Assembly: GCF_004115925.1 (NCBI RefSeq) | Contig: NZ_SDDX01000015.1 | Location: 124,001-188,000, forward strand | Length of the DNA: 64,000 nucleotides | Direction: 5' to 3' | Origin: Lelliottia nimipressuralis | Lineage (GTDB): Bacteria; Pseudomonadota; Gammaproteobacteria; Enterobacterales; Enterobacteriaceae | Shown: in pieces, positions 18,490-29,593 of the stretch | How the letters are laid out: each line of letters starts with the position of its first letter | Position numbering within the stretch: the first letter of the stretch is position 1 | The notes under the pieces: generated by a model | Database searches by the model: none | Seen by the model: the letters and a program-made list of their open reading frames with translations, nothing else | Told to the model about the DNA's origin: nothing | Made by a program: the position numbers and the translations under genes

Positions 18490-19449
18490 ATGTGGGGAAT
18501 TATCGCAACCTGGCGAATGGCGCTGGAAGGTGTGACGGAGTCTGCGTCTGCGCTGGCTGCGGGGAAACCTGTCGCATCGGCAGTCGTGGATGCCGTTGCA
18601 GCCGTTGAAGACTTTCCGTATTACAAGTCTGTCGGCTACGGCGGGCTGCCCACGGAGAATGGCGAAGTGGAACTCGACGCCGCCTATATGGACGGCGACA
18701 CGCTGGCCTTTGGCGCAGTGGGCAATCTGGTGGATATCGCCAACCCGGTGCGGGTGGCTCAGGCCTTGAGCCGTCAGCGCTATAACAGCCTGCTGGTCGG
18801 TCAGGGGGCGCGCGAGTGGGCGTTAAGTCAGGGCTTTAGTGACAAAACCATGCTCACCGACCGGGCAATGCAACATTACCGCAAGCGCTGTCGTGAAACG
18901 CTGGATAAGGGGCTCAGCCCGTACAACGGCCACGATACTGTCGGCATTATCGGGCTAGATAAGCAAGGCTCCATGAGCGTCGCGACCTCCACCAGCGGCC
19001 TGTTTATGAAAAAACGCGGGCGCATCGGGGATTCGCCGATTATCGGTTCCGGTTTTTATTGCGACAGCGAAACGGGGGCCGCCACCGCCACGGGCGTGGG
19101 CGAGGACCTGATGAAAGGCTGCACCAGCTACGAAATCGTGCGCCGCATGGCGCTGGGCATGACGCCCCAGCAGGCGGCAGATTCCGTCGTCTTTGAACTC
19201 GAAGACAAGCTGATGTCACGCTTTGGCCGCGTGGGCGATCTTTCCGTGGTGTGCATGAATAACCGAGGCGAATTTGGCGCGGCGACCAACATCAAGACGT
19301 TCTCTTTTGTGGTCGCCACCGCCCGGCAGCCCCTGACCGTTTTTCGCACCGAACGCCTGCGAGAGAAAACCCACTATCAGGCCGTGGATGACGACTGGAT
19401 GCAGGCCTATGCCACCCGCATTCGCGCGCCGATTGAGGAACAACCATGA
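18490..19449 (+). CDS. N4-(beta-N-acetylglucosaminyl)-L-asparaginase (glycosylasparaginase)
   Basis: 319-residue N-terminal nucleophile (Ntn) hydrolase. Family members cut the amide bond between GlcNAc and asparagine side chain of N-glycans, after autocleavage into two chains. The hallmark motifs are complete: GHDTVGIIGLD with predicted cleavage Asp149-Thr150 and Thr150 as nucleophile, ATSTSGLFMKKRGRIGDSP with Arg178 and Asp181 that bind the substrate carboxylate and amino group, and ATATGVGED. There is no signal peptide, so it is cytoplasmic, unlike lysosomal or periplasmic relatives; it must act on an imported substrate. ATG behind AGGAG, 3 bases after the EIIC gene. The stop overlaps the start of the peptidase gene (ATGA). 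Alternative: a related beta-aspartyl or isoaspartyl peptidase, less likely from these motifs. Confidence 0.88.
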   Translation: MWGIIATWRMALEGVTESASALAAGKPVASAVVDAVAAVEDFPYYKSVGYGGLPTENGEVELDAAYMDGDTLAFGAVGNLVDIANPVRVAQALSRQRYNSLLVGQGAREWALSQGFSDKTMLTDRAMQHYRKRCRETLDKGLSPYNGHDTVGIIGLDKQGSMSVATSTSGLFMKKRGRIGDSPIIGSGFYCDSETGAATATGVGEDLMKGCTSYEIVRRMALGMTPQQAADSVVFELEDKLMSRFGRVGDLSVVCMNNRGEFGAATNIKTFSFVVATARQPLTVFRTERLREKTHYQAVDDDWMQAYATRIRAPIEEQP

Positions 19450-20873
19450 TTAACTGCCAGCTGATTACCTCCCTTGCCGAAGCCCGCCCACACAGCCATC
19501 TTCTGGCGCGCCACGCCTGCGCGCAGTTGCCGGAGACGGCGCTTATCAATGAGATGCGTGCACAGACAGGCGTAGCGGACACACGCTTCGGCTGTGCCCC
19601 TTTTGCCCGTATCACTCTGCTGCCAGAAGCGCTGTGGCAGGATTCCCTGACCGACGGTTTAGTGACCGCGCTACGCCCGCTTTTTGCCGCGCCCGTCAGC
19701 GAAAGCCTGGTGATTGATCTCTGCGATATTCACGACACCGTTCTGGGCCAGTTGCTGCGTTTCCTGTTCAATCAGGCGCATAACCTTAGTGATTTGCAGC
19801 TCAAGAAAACGGACGGCTCCGCCGTGCGGATTCGCCACATTGCCGCCCTGTGCCTGCCCGAGCAACGAGAGCGGTTAGCCAGCATCATCGAACAACAGCA
19901 GGCGGTTGCCAACGGGATGATCGCTGCACGGCGTCTGGCAGACACGCCATCCGACCGCTGCACGCCACAGTACGTGGTCGACGAGGCGCAGACCCTGTGT
20001 GCCGCCTTCCCTGCCCTGCGCTGCGAGGTGCTTGATGAACAACAGATCGTCGGGCAAGGTCTTGGGCTGCTCCATGCCGTAGGAAAAGGCGCCACCTGCC
20101 CGCCACGCCTGCTGGCGATTCATTACGACGGCATCAGCGACGGTCCGGTTCGCTGCTATGTGGGCAAAGGCATTACCTTTGACACGGGCGGTCTGTGGCT
20201 GAAGGAAGGCGCGGGCATGTACACCATGAAGTACGACATGTGCGGCGCGGCCAACGTGCTGGGCCTGATGCTAACGGTGGCTGAGCTGAACCTGCCCGTG
20301 CGGATCATGGGCGTGCTGGCGCTGGCGGAAAACGCCATCGGCCCGGACGCAATGCAGCCGGGGACGGTAGCGCGGGCCTGTAACGGCCTGGCGGTGGAGA
20401 TCAATAATACCGACGCCGAAGGACGTCTGGTGCTGGCCGATGCTATCGCCTGGGCGAGTCAGCGTCATCCGCAGGCGCATTATATTATCGATATGGCGAC
20501 GCTGACGGGTGCGGTGGTTAAAGCGCTGGGGTATGAGCTGAGCGGATTGATGACGCAAAACGAAACGCTGCGGGAGCAGTTGACCCGCGCCGGGATCAGG
20601 AGCGGCGATGAGGTGTGGTCTCTGCCGCTGGATGCGCGGCTGAAAAAACAGACCGAAAGCACGATTGCCGATCTGTGCAATACGCCGACCAATAACGCGG
20701 CGATCAGTGCGTCAGCCGCATGGCTATTACACCATTTTTGCCCGCCAATGATTCCGTGGGCGCATCTGGATATCAGCGGAACGGCGTTATGGCGTGAAGG
20801 CGGAAGGAGCGTGGCGTCGGGAAGACCGATTCCGTTATTGGTGGAGCATTTATTAGCAGATATAGAACTGTAA
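19446..20873 (+). CDS. M17 leucyl aminopeptidase-family peptidase
   Basis: 475-residue cytoplasmic aminopeptidase of family M17. The two-metal and catalytic residues are all found: VGKGITFDTGG (Lys241, Asp246), WLKEGAGMYTMKYDM (Lys253, Asp264) and the signature NNTDAEGRLVLADA (Asp323, Glu325, Arg327). The N-terminal domain (1-150) is divergent from PepA and PepB, so this is a distinct subgroup. It overlaps the glycosylasparaginase gene by 4 bases, so they are coupled. Together they could strip amino acids from a glycopeptide and release the sugar from asparagine. The specificity is not evident. The gene ends just before a GC-rich hairpin and the convergent hda. Confidence 0.9.
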   Translation: MINCQLITSLAEARPHSHLLARHACAQLPETALINEMRAQTGVADTRFGCAPFARITLLPEALWQDSLTDGLVTALRPLFAAPVSESLVIDLCDIHDTVLGQLLRFLFNQAHNLSDLQLKKTDGSAVRIRHIAALCLPEQRERLASIIEQQQAVANGMIAARRLADTPSDRCTPQYVVDEAQTLCAAFPALRCEVLDEQQIVGQGLGLLHAVGKGATCPPRLLAIHYDGISDGPVRCYVGKGITFDTGGLWLKEGAGMYTMKYDMCGAANVLGLMLTVAELNLPVRIMGVLALAENAIGPDAMQPGTVARACNGLAVEINNTDAEGRLVLADAIAWASQRHPQAHYIIDMATLTGAVVKALGYELSGLMTQNETLREQLTRAGIRSGDEVWSLPLDARLKKQTESTIADLCNTPTNNAAISASAAWLLHHFCPPMIPWAHLDISGTALWREGGRSVASGRPIPLLVEHLLADIEL

Positions 20874-20889
20874 GCCCATACACGCGGCG

Positions 20890-20917
20890 CGCCGCCGGGC
20901 CAGAAGGCCTGGTGGCG
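20890..20917. repeat. GC-rich imperfect inverted repeat between the peptidase gene and hda
   Basis: CGCCGCCGGGCC, loop AGAA, GGCCTGGTGGCG: 10 of 12 positions pair, more with G-U pairs. It lies between convergent genes, lacks a T run, and looks like a degenerate REP-type element or a Rho-associated 3' hairpin. It marks the right edge of the accessory insert. Confidence 0.5.
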
Positions 20918-20919
20918 AA

Positions 20920-21621
20920 TTAGAGTTTCAGCGTCTCTTTCACAAACGGAATGGTCAGTTTGCGCTGGGCAGTTATGGACGCATGATCGAGCTGATCCAG
21001 CGTATCAAACAGAGTGCGCATTTCCCGATCCAGTCGCTTTAACAGGAAACGACCCACGTCTTCCGGCAGCTCAAACCCACGTAACCGCGAGCGTAACTGC
21101 AGCGCCTGAAGTTTGTCTTCATCAGACAAGGGTTGCAGCTTGTAGATTTGTCCCCAGTCGAGACGAGACGCCAGATCCGGCAACCCCAGATTCAGCTGGC
21201 GAGGAGGACGATCGCCGGTGATCAGCAACCGGGTTTTCCCCGATTCCAGAATGCGGTTGTAGAGATTAAACATCGCCATTTCCCACGGCTCATCTCCGGC
21301 AATGCATTCAATATTGTCGATGCAAACCAGTGAAAGATGTTCCATGCCGTCGAGCACTTCCGGGACAAACCAGGTGCGTTTATCCAGCGGCACGTAGCCT
21401 ACCGCGTCACCACGCTGGGAAAGCTCCGCACAGGCGGCGTGCAGCAGATGGCTGCGTCCCGCGCCTTCGCGTGACCAGATATAAATGTATCCGCTGTGCT
21501 CCTGGCGCAACACGTTTTGCAGTGCAGCCAGTAAAGAGGGGTTATCACCCGGCCAGAAACTCGCGAAAGTTTCGTCGTCAGGAAGATAAAGTGGCAGAGA
21601 GAGCTGTGCCGGTCCGTTCAG
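20920..21621 (-). CDS. hda: Hda, DnaA regulatory inactivator (CTG start)
   Basis: AAA+ protein that, with the beta clamp, promotes ATP hydrolysis by DnaA (RIDA) and prevents over-initiation. 233 residues from CTG 21621 (read as [19 protein letters not shown]), the length of E. coli Hda, which as I recall also starts at CUG. The clamp-binding QLSLPL motif lies at residues 5-10. ATPase motifs: [11 protein letters not shown]-type P-loop region, CIDNIE Walker B, and the arginine-rich [10 protein letters not shown] region. GAGG is 5 bases before the CTG. The frame is open further upstream to an ATG-like start at 21669, which would add 16 unconserved residues and lacks a ribosome site. Confidence 0.93.
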   Translation of the reverse strand: MNGPAQLSLPLYLPDDETFASFWPGDNPSLLAALQNVLRQEHSGYIYIWSREGAGRSHLLHAACAELSQRGDAVGYVPLDKRTWFVPEVLDGMEHLSLVCIDNIECIAGDEPWEMAMFNLYNRILESGKTRLLITGDRPPRQLNLGLPDLASRLDWGQIYKLQPLSDEDKLQALQLRSRLRGFELPEDVGRFLLKRLDREMRTLFDTLDQLDHASITAQRKLTIPFVKETLKL

Positions 21622-21686
21622 AAATACCTCGATCAAGGTCTCACATAAAATCGGGAGGGAGTTTATCACGGAACCTGCAATGAGAG

Positions 21687-21712
21687 AACCGGGCGGATCG
21701 TCCGCCCGGTTT
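21687..21712. terminator. Hairpin between uraA and hda
   Basis: AACCGGGCGGA, loop TCG, TCCGCCCGGTT: perfect 11 bp stem just after the uraA stop. No good T run on the minus strand, so it may be a partial terminator or an RNA-stabilising hairpin. Confidence 0.6.
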
Positions 21713-21717
21713 AACGA

Positions 21718-23007
21718 TCAATGTGACGCTTTTTCGCTATCAGCAGCGTCGAGAACTTCTTCTTCCGGGCGCAGTACAGAGATCAGTTTGAAGATCAGGC
21801 TCAGGCCTACGCCGACGATGGTGGCCAGCGCCATGCCTTTCAGCTCAGCGGCACCGATGTGCACTTTCGCGCCGCTCACACCGATAATCAGGATCACCGA
21901 GGTCAGGATCAGATTCTGCGTTTTGTTGTAATCCACTTTGGATTCAATCAGCACGCGAATACCGGATGCGCCGATCACGCCGTAGAGCAGCAATGAGACA
22001 CCGCCGATGACCGGGACCGGGATAATCTGGATCGCCGCCGCCAGTTTACCCACGCAGGAGAGCAGAATTGCAAAGATCGCCGCCCCGCCGATCACCCAGG
22101 TGCTGTAGACGCGAGTAATCGCCATTACGCCGATGTTCTCGCCGTAAGTGGTGTTTGGCGTGGAGCCGAAAAAGCCGGAAATCATGGTCGACAGGCCGTT
22201 AGCAAACATCGAACGGTGCAGACCTGGGTCGCGGATCAGATCTTTTTTGACGATATTCGCCGTTACCACCAGGTGCCCAACGTGCTCGGCAATCACCACC
22301 AGCGCCGCTGGCAAAATGGTGAAGATCGCAAACCACTCAAAGCGCGGCGTGTAGAAGGTTGGCAGTGCAAACCAGTGCGCCTGGGCAATCGGAGTGGTAT
22401 CCACCACACCCATCGCGAAGGAGAGCGCATAGCCCGCCAGCACCCCGATCAGAATCGGGATAATCGCCAGGAAACCACGGAACAGCACCGAGCCGAACAC
22501 CGTCACGCCCAGGGTTACCAGCGAAATAATAATGGTTTTGGACTCAGGCGATTGTCCGTCCGCAGGCAGCAGCCCGGCCATATTGGCCGCCACACCCGCC
22601 AGCTCCAGACCGATGACGGCAACGATTGCGCCCATTGCCGCAGGCGGGAACATCACATCCAGCCAGCCTGTCCCGGCTTTCTTCACAATGAAGGCCACCA
22701 GGCAGAACAGCGCACCGCACATAATAAAACCGCCCAGAGCCACTTCGTAGCCTAATGGCAGCAGCAACAGGACCGGGGAGATAAACGCAAAGCTGGAACC
22801 CAGATACGCCGGGATTTTGCCTTTACAGATGAAAAGGTAAAGCAGCGTACCGACACCGTTGAACAGCAGCACGGTAGCCGGGTTAATGTGAAACAGGATT
22901 GGCACCAGCACGGTCGCACCAAACATGGCAAACAGATGCTGCAAACTAAGCGGGATCGTCTGCAAAAGCGGCGGTCTTTCACTCACCCCGATAGTACGGC
23001 GCGTCAT
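21718..23007 (-). CDS. uraA: UraA, uracil:proton symporter
   Basis: 429-residue inner-membrane nucleobase transporter of the NCS2/NAT family with 14 predicted helices. Hallmark residues: the VIAEHVGHLVVTANIV segment (Glu and His of the substrate and proton site) and TPNTTYGENIGVMAITRVYS (second Glu). Near-identical to E. coli UraA apart from a slightly different acidic tail. It lies downstream of upp with a hairpin in between, so uracil uptake and conversion to UMP are linked. MTRRTIGVSERPP start after GAGG-like AGAGGAAAAC. Confidence 0.97.
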   Translation of the reverse strand: MTRRTIGVSERPPLLQTIPLSLQHLFAMFGATVLVPILFHINPATVLLFNGVGTLLYLFICKGKIPAYLGSSFAFISPVLLLLPLGYEVALGGFIMCGALFCLVAFIVKKAGTGWLDVMFPPAAMGAIVAVIGLELAGVAANMAGLLPADGQSPESKTIIISLVTLGVTVFGSVLFRGFLAIIPILIGVLAGYALSFAMGVVDTTPIAQAHWFALPTFYTPRFEWFAIFTILPAALVVIAEHVGHLVVTANIVKKDLIRDPGLHRSMFANGLSTMISGFFGSTPNTTYGENIGVMAITRVYSTWVIGGAAIFAILLSCVGKLAAAIQIIPVPVIGGVSLLLYGVIGASGIRVLIESKVDYNKTQNLILTSVILIIGVSGAKVHIGAAELKGMALATIVGVGLSLIFKLISVLRPEEEVLDAADSEKASH

Positions 23008-23047
23008 AGTGTTTTCCTCTAAGTATTGTGAGTTGTTTGTGTTTTAT

Positions 23048-23086
23048 TCAAAAAAAAGCCGACTATCAAAGTCGGCTTCTTTTTCG
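23048..23086 (-). terminator. upp-uraA intercistronic terminator/attenuator
   Basis: On the minus strand AAGCCGACTTTGATAGTCGGCTT followed by a run of T: a 9 bp stem with T8. It lies between upp and uraA and probably lowers uraA transcription relative to upp. Confidence 0.85.
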
Positions 23087-23094
23087 TTATTCGA

Positions 23095-23721
23095 TTATTT
23101 CGTACCAAAAATCTTATCGCCGGCATCGCCCAGCCCCGGGATGATGTACCCGTGCTCGTTCAGCCCCTGGTCGATGGATGCGGTATACAGCTCAACGTCC
23201 GGATGCGCTTTTTCCAGCGCCGCGATACCTTCCGGTGCCGCAACCAGCACCAGCACTTTAATGCTGTTACAGCCGGCGTTTTTCAGCAGGTCGATAGTGG
23301 CGATCATCGAACCGCCGGTGGCGAGCATCGGGTCAACGACCAGCGCCATACGTTCGTCGATATTGGAAACCAGCTTCTGGAAATACGGAACCGGCTCGAG
23401 AGTCTCTTCATTACGGTAGATACCGACAACGCTGATACGCGCGCTCGGTACGTGCTCCAGCACGCCTTCCATCATGCCCAGACCTGCGCGCAGGATTGGC
23501 ACCACGGTAATTTTTTTGCCTTTGATCTGCTCAACCTGGACCGGGCCGTTCCAGCCTTCGATGGTCACTTTTTCAGTTTCCAGGTCAGACGTTGCTTCGT
23601 AAGTCAGTAAGCTTCCAACTTCAGAGGCCAGTTCGCGAAAACGCTTCGTGCTGATGTCATGCTCACGCATCAGGCCCAGCTTGTGTTTAACGAGTGGGTG
23701 TTTCACTTCCACAATCTTCAT
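23095..23721 (-). CDS. upp: Upp, uracil phosphoribosyltransferase
   Basis: Salvage enzyme: uracil + PRPP to UMP + PPi. 208 residues starting [20 protein letters not shown], the E. coli length. The PRPP-binding loop [16 protein letters not shown] and the uracil-binding C-terminal [19 protein letters not shown] are intact. Start at ATG 23721 behind AGAGGAG; two in-frame codons upstream begin with another ATG that sits too close to the ribosome site. First gene of upp-uraA. Confidence 0.97.
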   Translation of the reverse strand: MKIVEVKHPLVKHKLGLMREHDISTKRFRELASEVGSLLTYEATSDLETEKVTIEGWNGPVQVEQIKGKKITVVPILRAGLGMMEGVLEHVPSARISVVGIYRNEETLEPVPYFQKLVSNIDERMALVVDPMLATGGSMIATIDLLKNAGCNSIKVLVLVAAPEGIAALEKAHPDVELYTASIDQGLNEHGYIIPGLGDAGDKIFGTK

Positions 23722-23857
23722 TCTCATTCTCCTCTGAGGTGGCTACCGCAAAAAAAATCGCCGGATTATACCGCTTTTTTCCAGGTTCGCCATACCCATC
23801 TTGCTTGACGTTGATCAATCAAAGTGGATTAGGGAGCGTTAGAGAGTATAAAACAGG

Positions 23858-23889
23858 AAAAAAAAGCCGGAGGGGAGTCCGGCTTTTTC
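23858..23889 (-). terminator. Terminator of the GH1 phospho-beta-glucosidase gene
   Basis: On the minus strand AAAAAGCCGGACT, CCCC, TCCGGCTTTTTTTTCC: 6-7 bp GC stem and T8, 30-60 bases after the stop at 23918. Confidence 0.88.
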
Positions 23890-23917
23890 GGGGGATAGTT
23901 GACGTGCGGTGCTGCGC

Positions 23918-25387
<1,470 letters not shown>

Positions 25388-25392
25388 TTACA

Positions 25393-25404
25393 GAAACCGG
25401 TTTC
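25393..25404. promoter_or_regulatory. LacI-family operator 1 (GAAACCGGTTTC)
   Basis: Perfect 12-base palindrome GAAACCGGTTTC, 45 bases upstream of the phospho-beta-glucosidase start. It matches the reported AscG target TGAAACCGGTTTCA of E. coli, itself of the GalR/LacI class. Confidence 0.85.
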
Positions 25405-25449
25405 AGTGAAATCATGTGCAATGCTCCTGGCGGTTGCAAGCACATTACC

Positions 25450-25461
25450 GAAACCGGTTTC
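25450..25461. promoter_or_regulatory. LacI-family operator 2 (GAAACCGGTTTC)
   Basis: Second identical copy, 57 bases from the first. Two perfect sites on one promoter suggest cooperative binding with looping or blocking of RNA polymerase by a trans-encoded AscG-like repressor. Confidence 0.85.
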
Positions 25462-25546
25462 ATTTTCGTGAACGGTATCAAGTTTGTCGCGACCCGATGT
25501 ATAAATGTGTAAATTTTCAGCGACTTTTTATGACCGCAGAATAGGC

Positions 25547-25562
25547 TCGCAAACGTTTGCCT
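25547..25562. promoter_or_regulatory. PurR box upstream of purMN
   Basis: TCGCAAACGTTTGCCT keeps the core CGCAAACGTTTGC of the PurR consensus with one change at each end, 63 bases before the purM start. Confidence 0.88.
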
Positions 25563-25621
25563 GGACTGTTAGAATTGCGCCGATTTTTCTTACTATGCAA
25601 TGCAATCGCGTGGGGACTTAA

Positions 25622-27300
<1,679 letters not shown>

Positions 27301-27307
27301 TCTGTTT

Positions 27308-27375
27308 TTCCCGGCGGCGCTGCGCTTGCAGAGCCGACGATTTTGCCAGTCGGGTACGCGCCGCGCCGCCCGACA
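27308..27375. repeat. Degenerate REP/BIME-like pair downstream of purN
   Basis: CCCGGCGGCGCTGCGCTTGC at 27310 resembles the head of the REP unit common in Enterobacter and Klebsiella. A second GC-rich imperfect palindrome, ending CGCCGCGCCGCCCGAC, follows at about 27350-27373 in opposite sense. Between purN and ppk, where such 3' elements are typical. Both copies are decayed. Confidence 0.5.
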
Positions 27376-27420
27376 CATCTTCATCCGCACCAACCCCTTA
27401 AAATCCCCCAGAAAAAAAAT

Positions 27421-27529
27421 TAACTGTCATACTTTTCTGGCACAGTTGGACATCTCGTGTCAAAGCTCGCCATAATAGAATCGAGACGGATTTGCTGCGT
27501 CCCGTGATTGAAACGGAGTGTAAGTTGTA
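27421..27529 (+). promoter_or_regulatory. ppk promoter region with candidate PhoB half-sites
   Basis: CATAAT at 27471-27476 is a plausible -10. Upstream, CTGTCAT at 27424 and CTGGCAC at 27437 resemble PhoB half-sites, but their spacing (13 bases between starts) is not the usual 11. ppk is a known Pho-regulon gene in E. coli; the site here is tentative. Confidence 0.4.
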
Positions 27530-29590
27530 ATGGGTCAGGAAAAGTTATACATCGAAAAAGAACTAAGCTGGTTAGCATTCAACGAACGCGTGCTTCAGGA
27601 AGCGGCTGATAAAAGTAATCCGCTGATTGAGCGGATGCGTTTTCTGGGTATTTATTCCAATAACCTGGATGAATTTTATAAGGTCCGTTTTGCCGAACTG
27701 AAGCGGCGGATCATCATCAGCGAAGAGCAAGGCCTGAACTCCCATTCACGCCATCTGCTGGGTAAAATCCAGGCTCGTGTTCTGAAAGCCGACCAGGAAT
27801 TTGACGGCTTGTATAACGAGCTGCTGCTGGAGATGGCGCGTAACCAAATCTTCCTGATTAACGAACGTCAGCTCTCCGCCAACCAACAGACCTGGCTGCG
27901 CCACTACTTCAAACATTATCTGCGCCAGCACATCACCCCTATTCTTATCAATCGCGAAACGGATCTGGTGCAGTTCCTGAAGGATGATTACACCTATCTG
28001 GCGGTTGAGATTATTCGCGGCGACTCCATTCGCTACGCGCTGCTGGAGATCCCCTCGGATAAAGTGCCGCGCTTTGTGAACCTGCCGCCGGAAACCCCGC
28101 GCAGACGCAAGCCGATGATCCTGCTGGATAACATCCTGCGCTACTGCCTCGACGACATTTTCAAAGGCTTCTTCGATTACGATGCGCTGAACGCCTATTC
28201 CATGAAAATGACCCGTGATGCCGAGTACGATCTGGTGCATGAGATGGAAGCCAGCCTCATGGAGCTGATGTCCTCCAGTCTGAAGCAACGTTTGACGGCC
28301 GAGCCGGTGCGCTTTGTTTATCAGCGCGACATGCCGGACGCCATGGTGGAAATGCTGCGCGACAAGCTGACTATCTCCCGTTACGACTCCATCGTACCGG
28401 GCGGACGCTATCACAACTTTAAAGACTTTATTAGCTTCCCGAACGTCGGCAAAGCCAATCTGGTCAACAAACCGCTGCCGCGCCTGCGCCATCTCTGGTT
28501 CGATAAGTTCCGTAACGGATTCGACGCCATTCGCGAGCGCGACGTGCTGCTTTACTATCAGTACCACACCTTTGAGCACGTACTTGAACTGCTGCGTCAG
28601 GCATCGTTCGATCCGAACGTGCTGGCGATTAAAATCAACATCTACCGTGTGGCAAAAGACTCGCGCATTATCGATGCGATGATTCACGCCGCGCACAACG
28701 GTAAAAAAGTGACGGTGGTGGTTGAGCTGCAGGCGCGTTTCGACGAAGAGGCAAACATTCACTGGGCGCGTCGTCTGACGGAAGCCGGTGTGCACGTTAT
28801 CTTCTCGGCGCCGGGGCTGAAAATTCACGCCAAACTGTTCCTGATCTCCCGTAAAGAAGGTGATGACGTGGTGCGCTACGCCCACATCGGGACCGGTAAC
28901 TTCAACGAGAAAACCGCGCGACTGTATACGGACTACTCGCTGCTGACCGCCGACGCGCGCATCACCAACGAAGTGCGCCGGGTGTTTAACTTTATCGAGA
29001 ACCCGTATCGTCCGGTGAGCTTCGACTATCTGCTGGTCTCCCCGCAGAACTCGCGCCGCCTGCTCTACGCGATGATCGACAAAGAGATTGCCGCCGCGCA
29101 AAAAGGCGAGCCGTCGGGCATTACCCTCAAACTCAATAACCTGGTCGACAAAGGCCTGGTGGATCGACTGTATGCGGCCTCCAGCACCGGTGTACCGGTG
29201 AATCTACTGATTCGCGGCATGTGCTCGCTGATTCCAGAACTGGAAGGCATCAGCGAAAATATTCGCGTGACCAGCATCGTTGACCGTTATCTGGAACATG
29301 ATCGCATCTATATTTTTGAAAATGGTGGCGACAAACAGGTGTATCTCTCTTCCGCGGACTGGATGACGCGTAATATTGATTACCGAATTGAAGTCGCGAC
29401 GCCGCTGCTGGACCCACGTCTGAAGCAGCGGATCCTCGATATTATTGAGCTGCAACTGAGTGACACCGTTAAGGCTCGCTATATCGATAAAGAACTGAGT
29501 AACCGCTACGTGCAGCGCGGCAATCGCCGTAAAGTGCGCTCACAGCTGGCGATTTACGACTATATCAAATCACTCGAGCAACCTGATTAA
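27530..29590 (+). CDS. ppk: Ppk, polyphosphate kinase
   Basis: Reversibly polymerises the ATP gamma-phosphate into inorganic polyphosphate; peripheral membrane enzyme. 686 residues with N, H, C1 and C2 (phospholipase D-like) domains. Autophosphorylated histidine is His433 in GLKIHAKLF (E. coli His435), and the second conserved His is in [12 protein letters not shown]. Two residues shorter than E. coli: WFDKFRNGF here against a remembered WFDKAQFRNGF, at about residue 325. ATG behind GGAG. Followed 3 bases later by ppx, so synthesis and breakdown of polyphosphate are cotranscribed. Confidence 0.98.
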   Translation: MGQEKLYIEKELSWLAFNERVLQEAADKSNPLIERMRFLGIYSNNLDEFYKVRFAELKRRIIISEEQGLNSHSRHLLGKIQARVLKADQEFDGLYNELLLEMARNQIFLINERQLSANQQTWLRHYFKHYLRQHITPILINRETDLVQFLKDDYTYLAVEIIRGDSIRYALLEIPSDKVPRFVNLPPETPRRRKPMILLDNILRYCLDDIFKGFFDYDALNAYSMKMTRDAEYDLVHEMEASLMELMSSSLKQRLTAEPVRFVYQRDMPDAMVEMLRDKLTISRYDSIVPGGRYHNFKDFISFPNVGKANLVNKPLPRLRHLWFDKFRNGFDAIRERDVLLYYQYHTFEHVLELLRQASFDPNVLAIKINIYRVAKDSRIIDAMIHAAHNGKKVTVVVELQARFDEEANIHWARRLTEAGVHVIFSAPGLKIHAKLFLISRKEGDDVVRYAHIGTGNFNEKTARLYTDYSLLTADARITNEVRRVFNFIENPYRPVSFDYLLVSPQNSRRLLYAMIDKEIAAAQKGEPSGITLKLNNLVDKGLVDRLYAASSTGVPVNLLIRGMCSLIPELEGISENIRVTSIVDRYLEHDRIYIFENGGDKQVYLSSADWMTRNIDYRIEVATPLLDPRLKQRILDIIELQLSDTVKARYIDKELSNRYVQRGNRRKVRSQLAIYDYIKSLEQPD

Positions 29591-29593
29591 CCT

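Noticed and set aside
16184-20917. Intact IS element or transposon carrying the PTS operon
   Set aside because: The transposase homologue lacks catalytic residues, and no flanking inverted repeats or target duplications are visible.
27424-27443. Pho box before ppk
   Set aside because: Two half-site-like words but spacing off by two bases; kept only as tentative within the promoter entry.
27746-29101. 451-codon open frame opposite ppk
   Set aside because: Antisense shadow of a GC-rich conserved gene; composition is His/Gln/Arg-rich nonsense.
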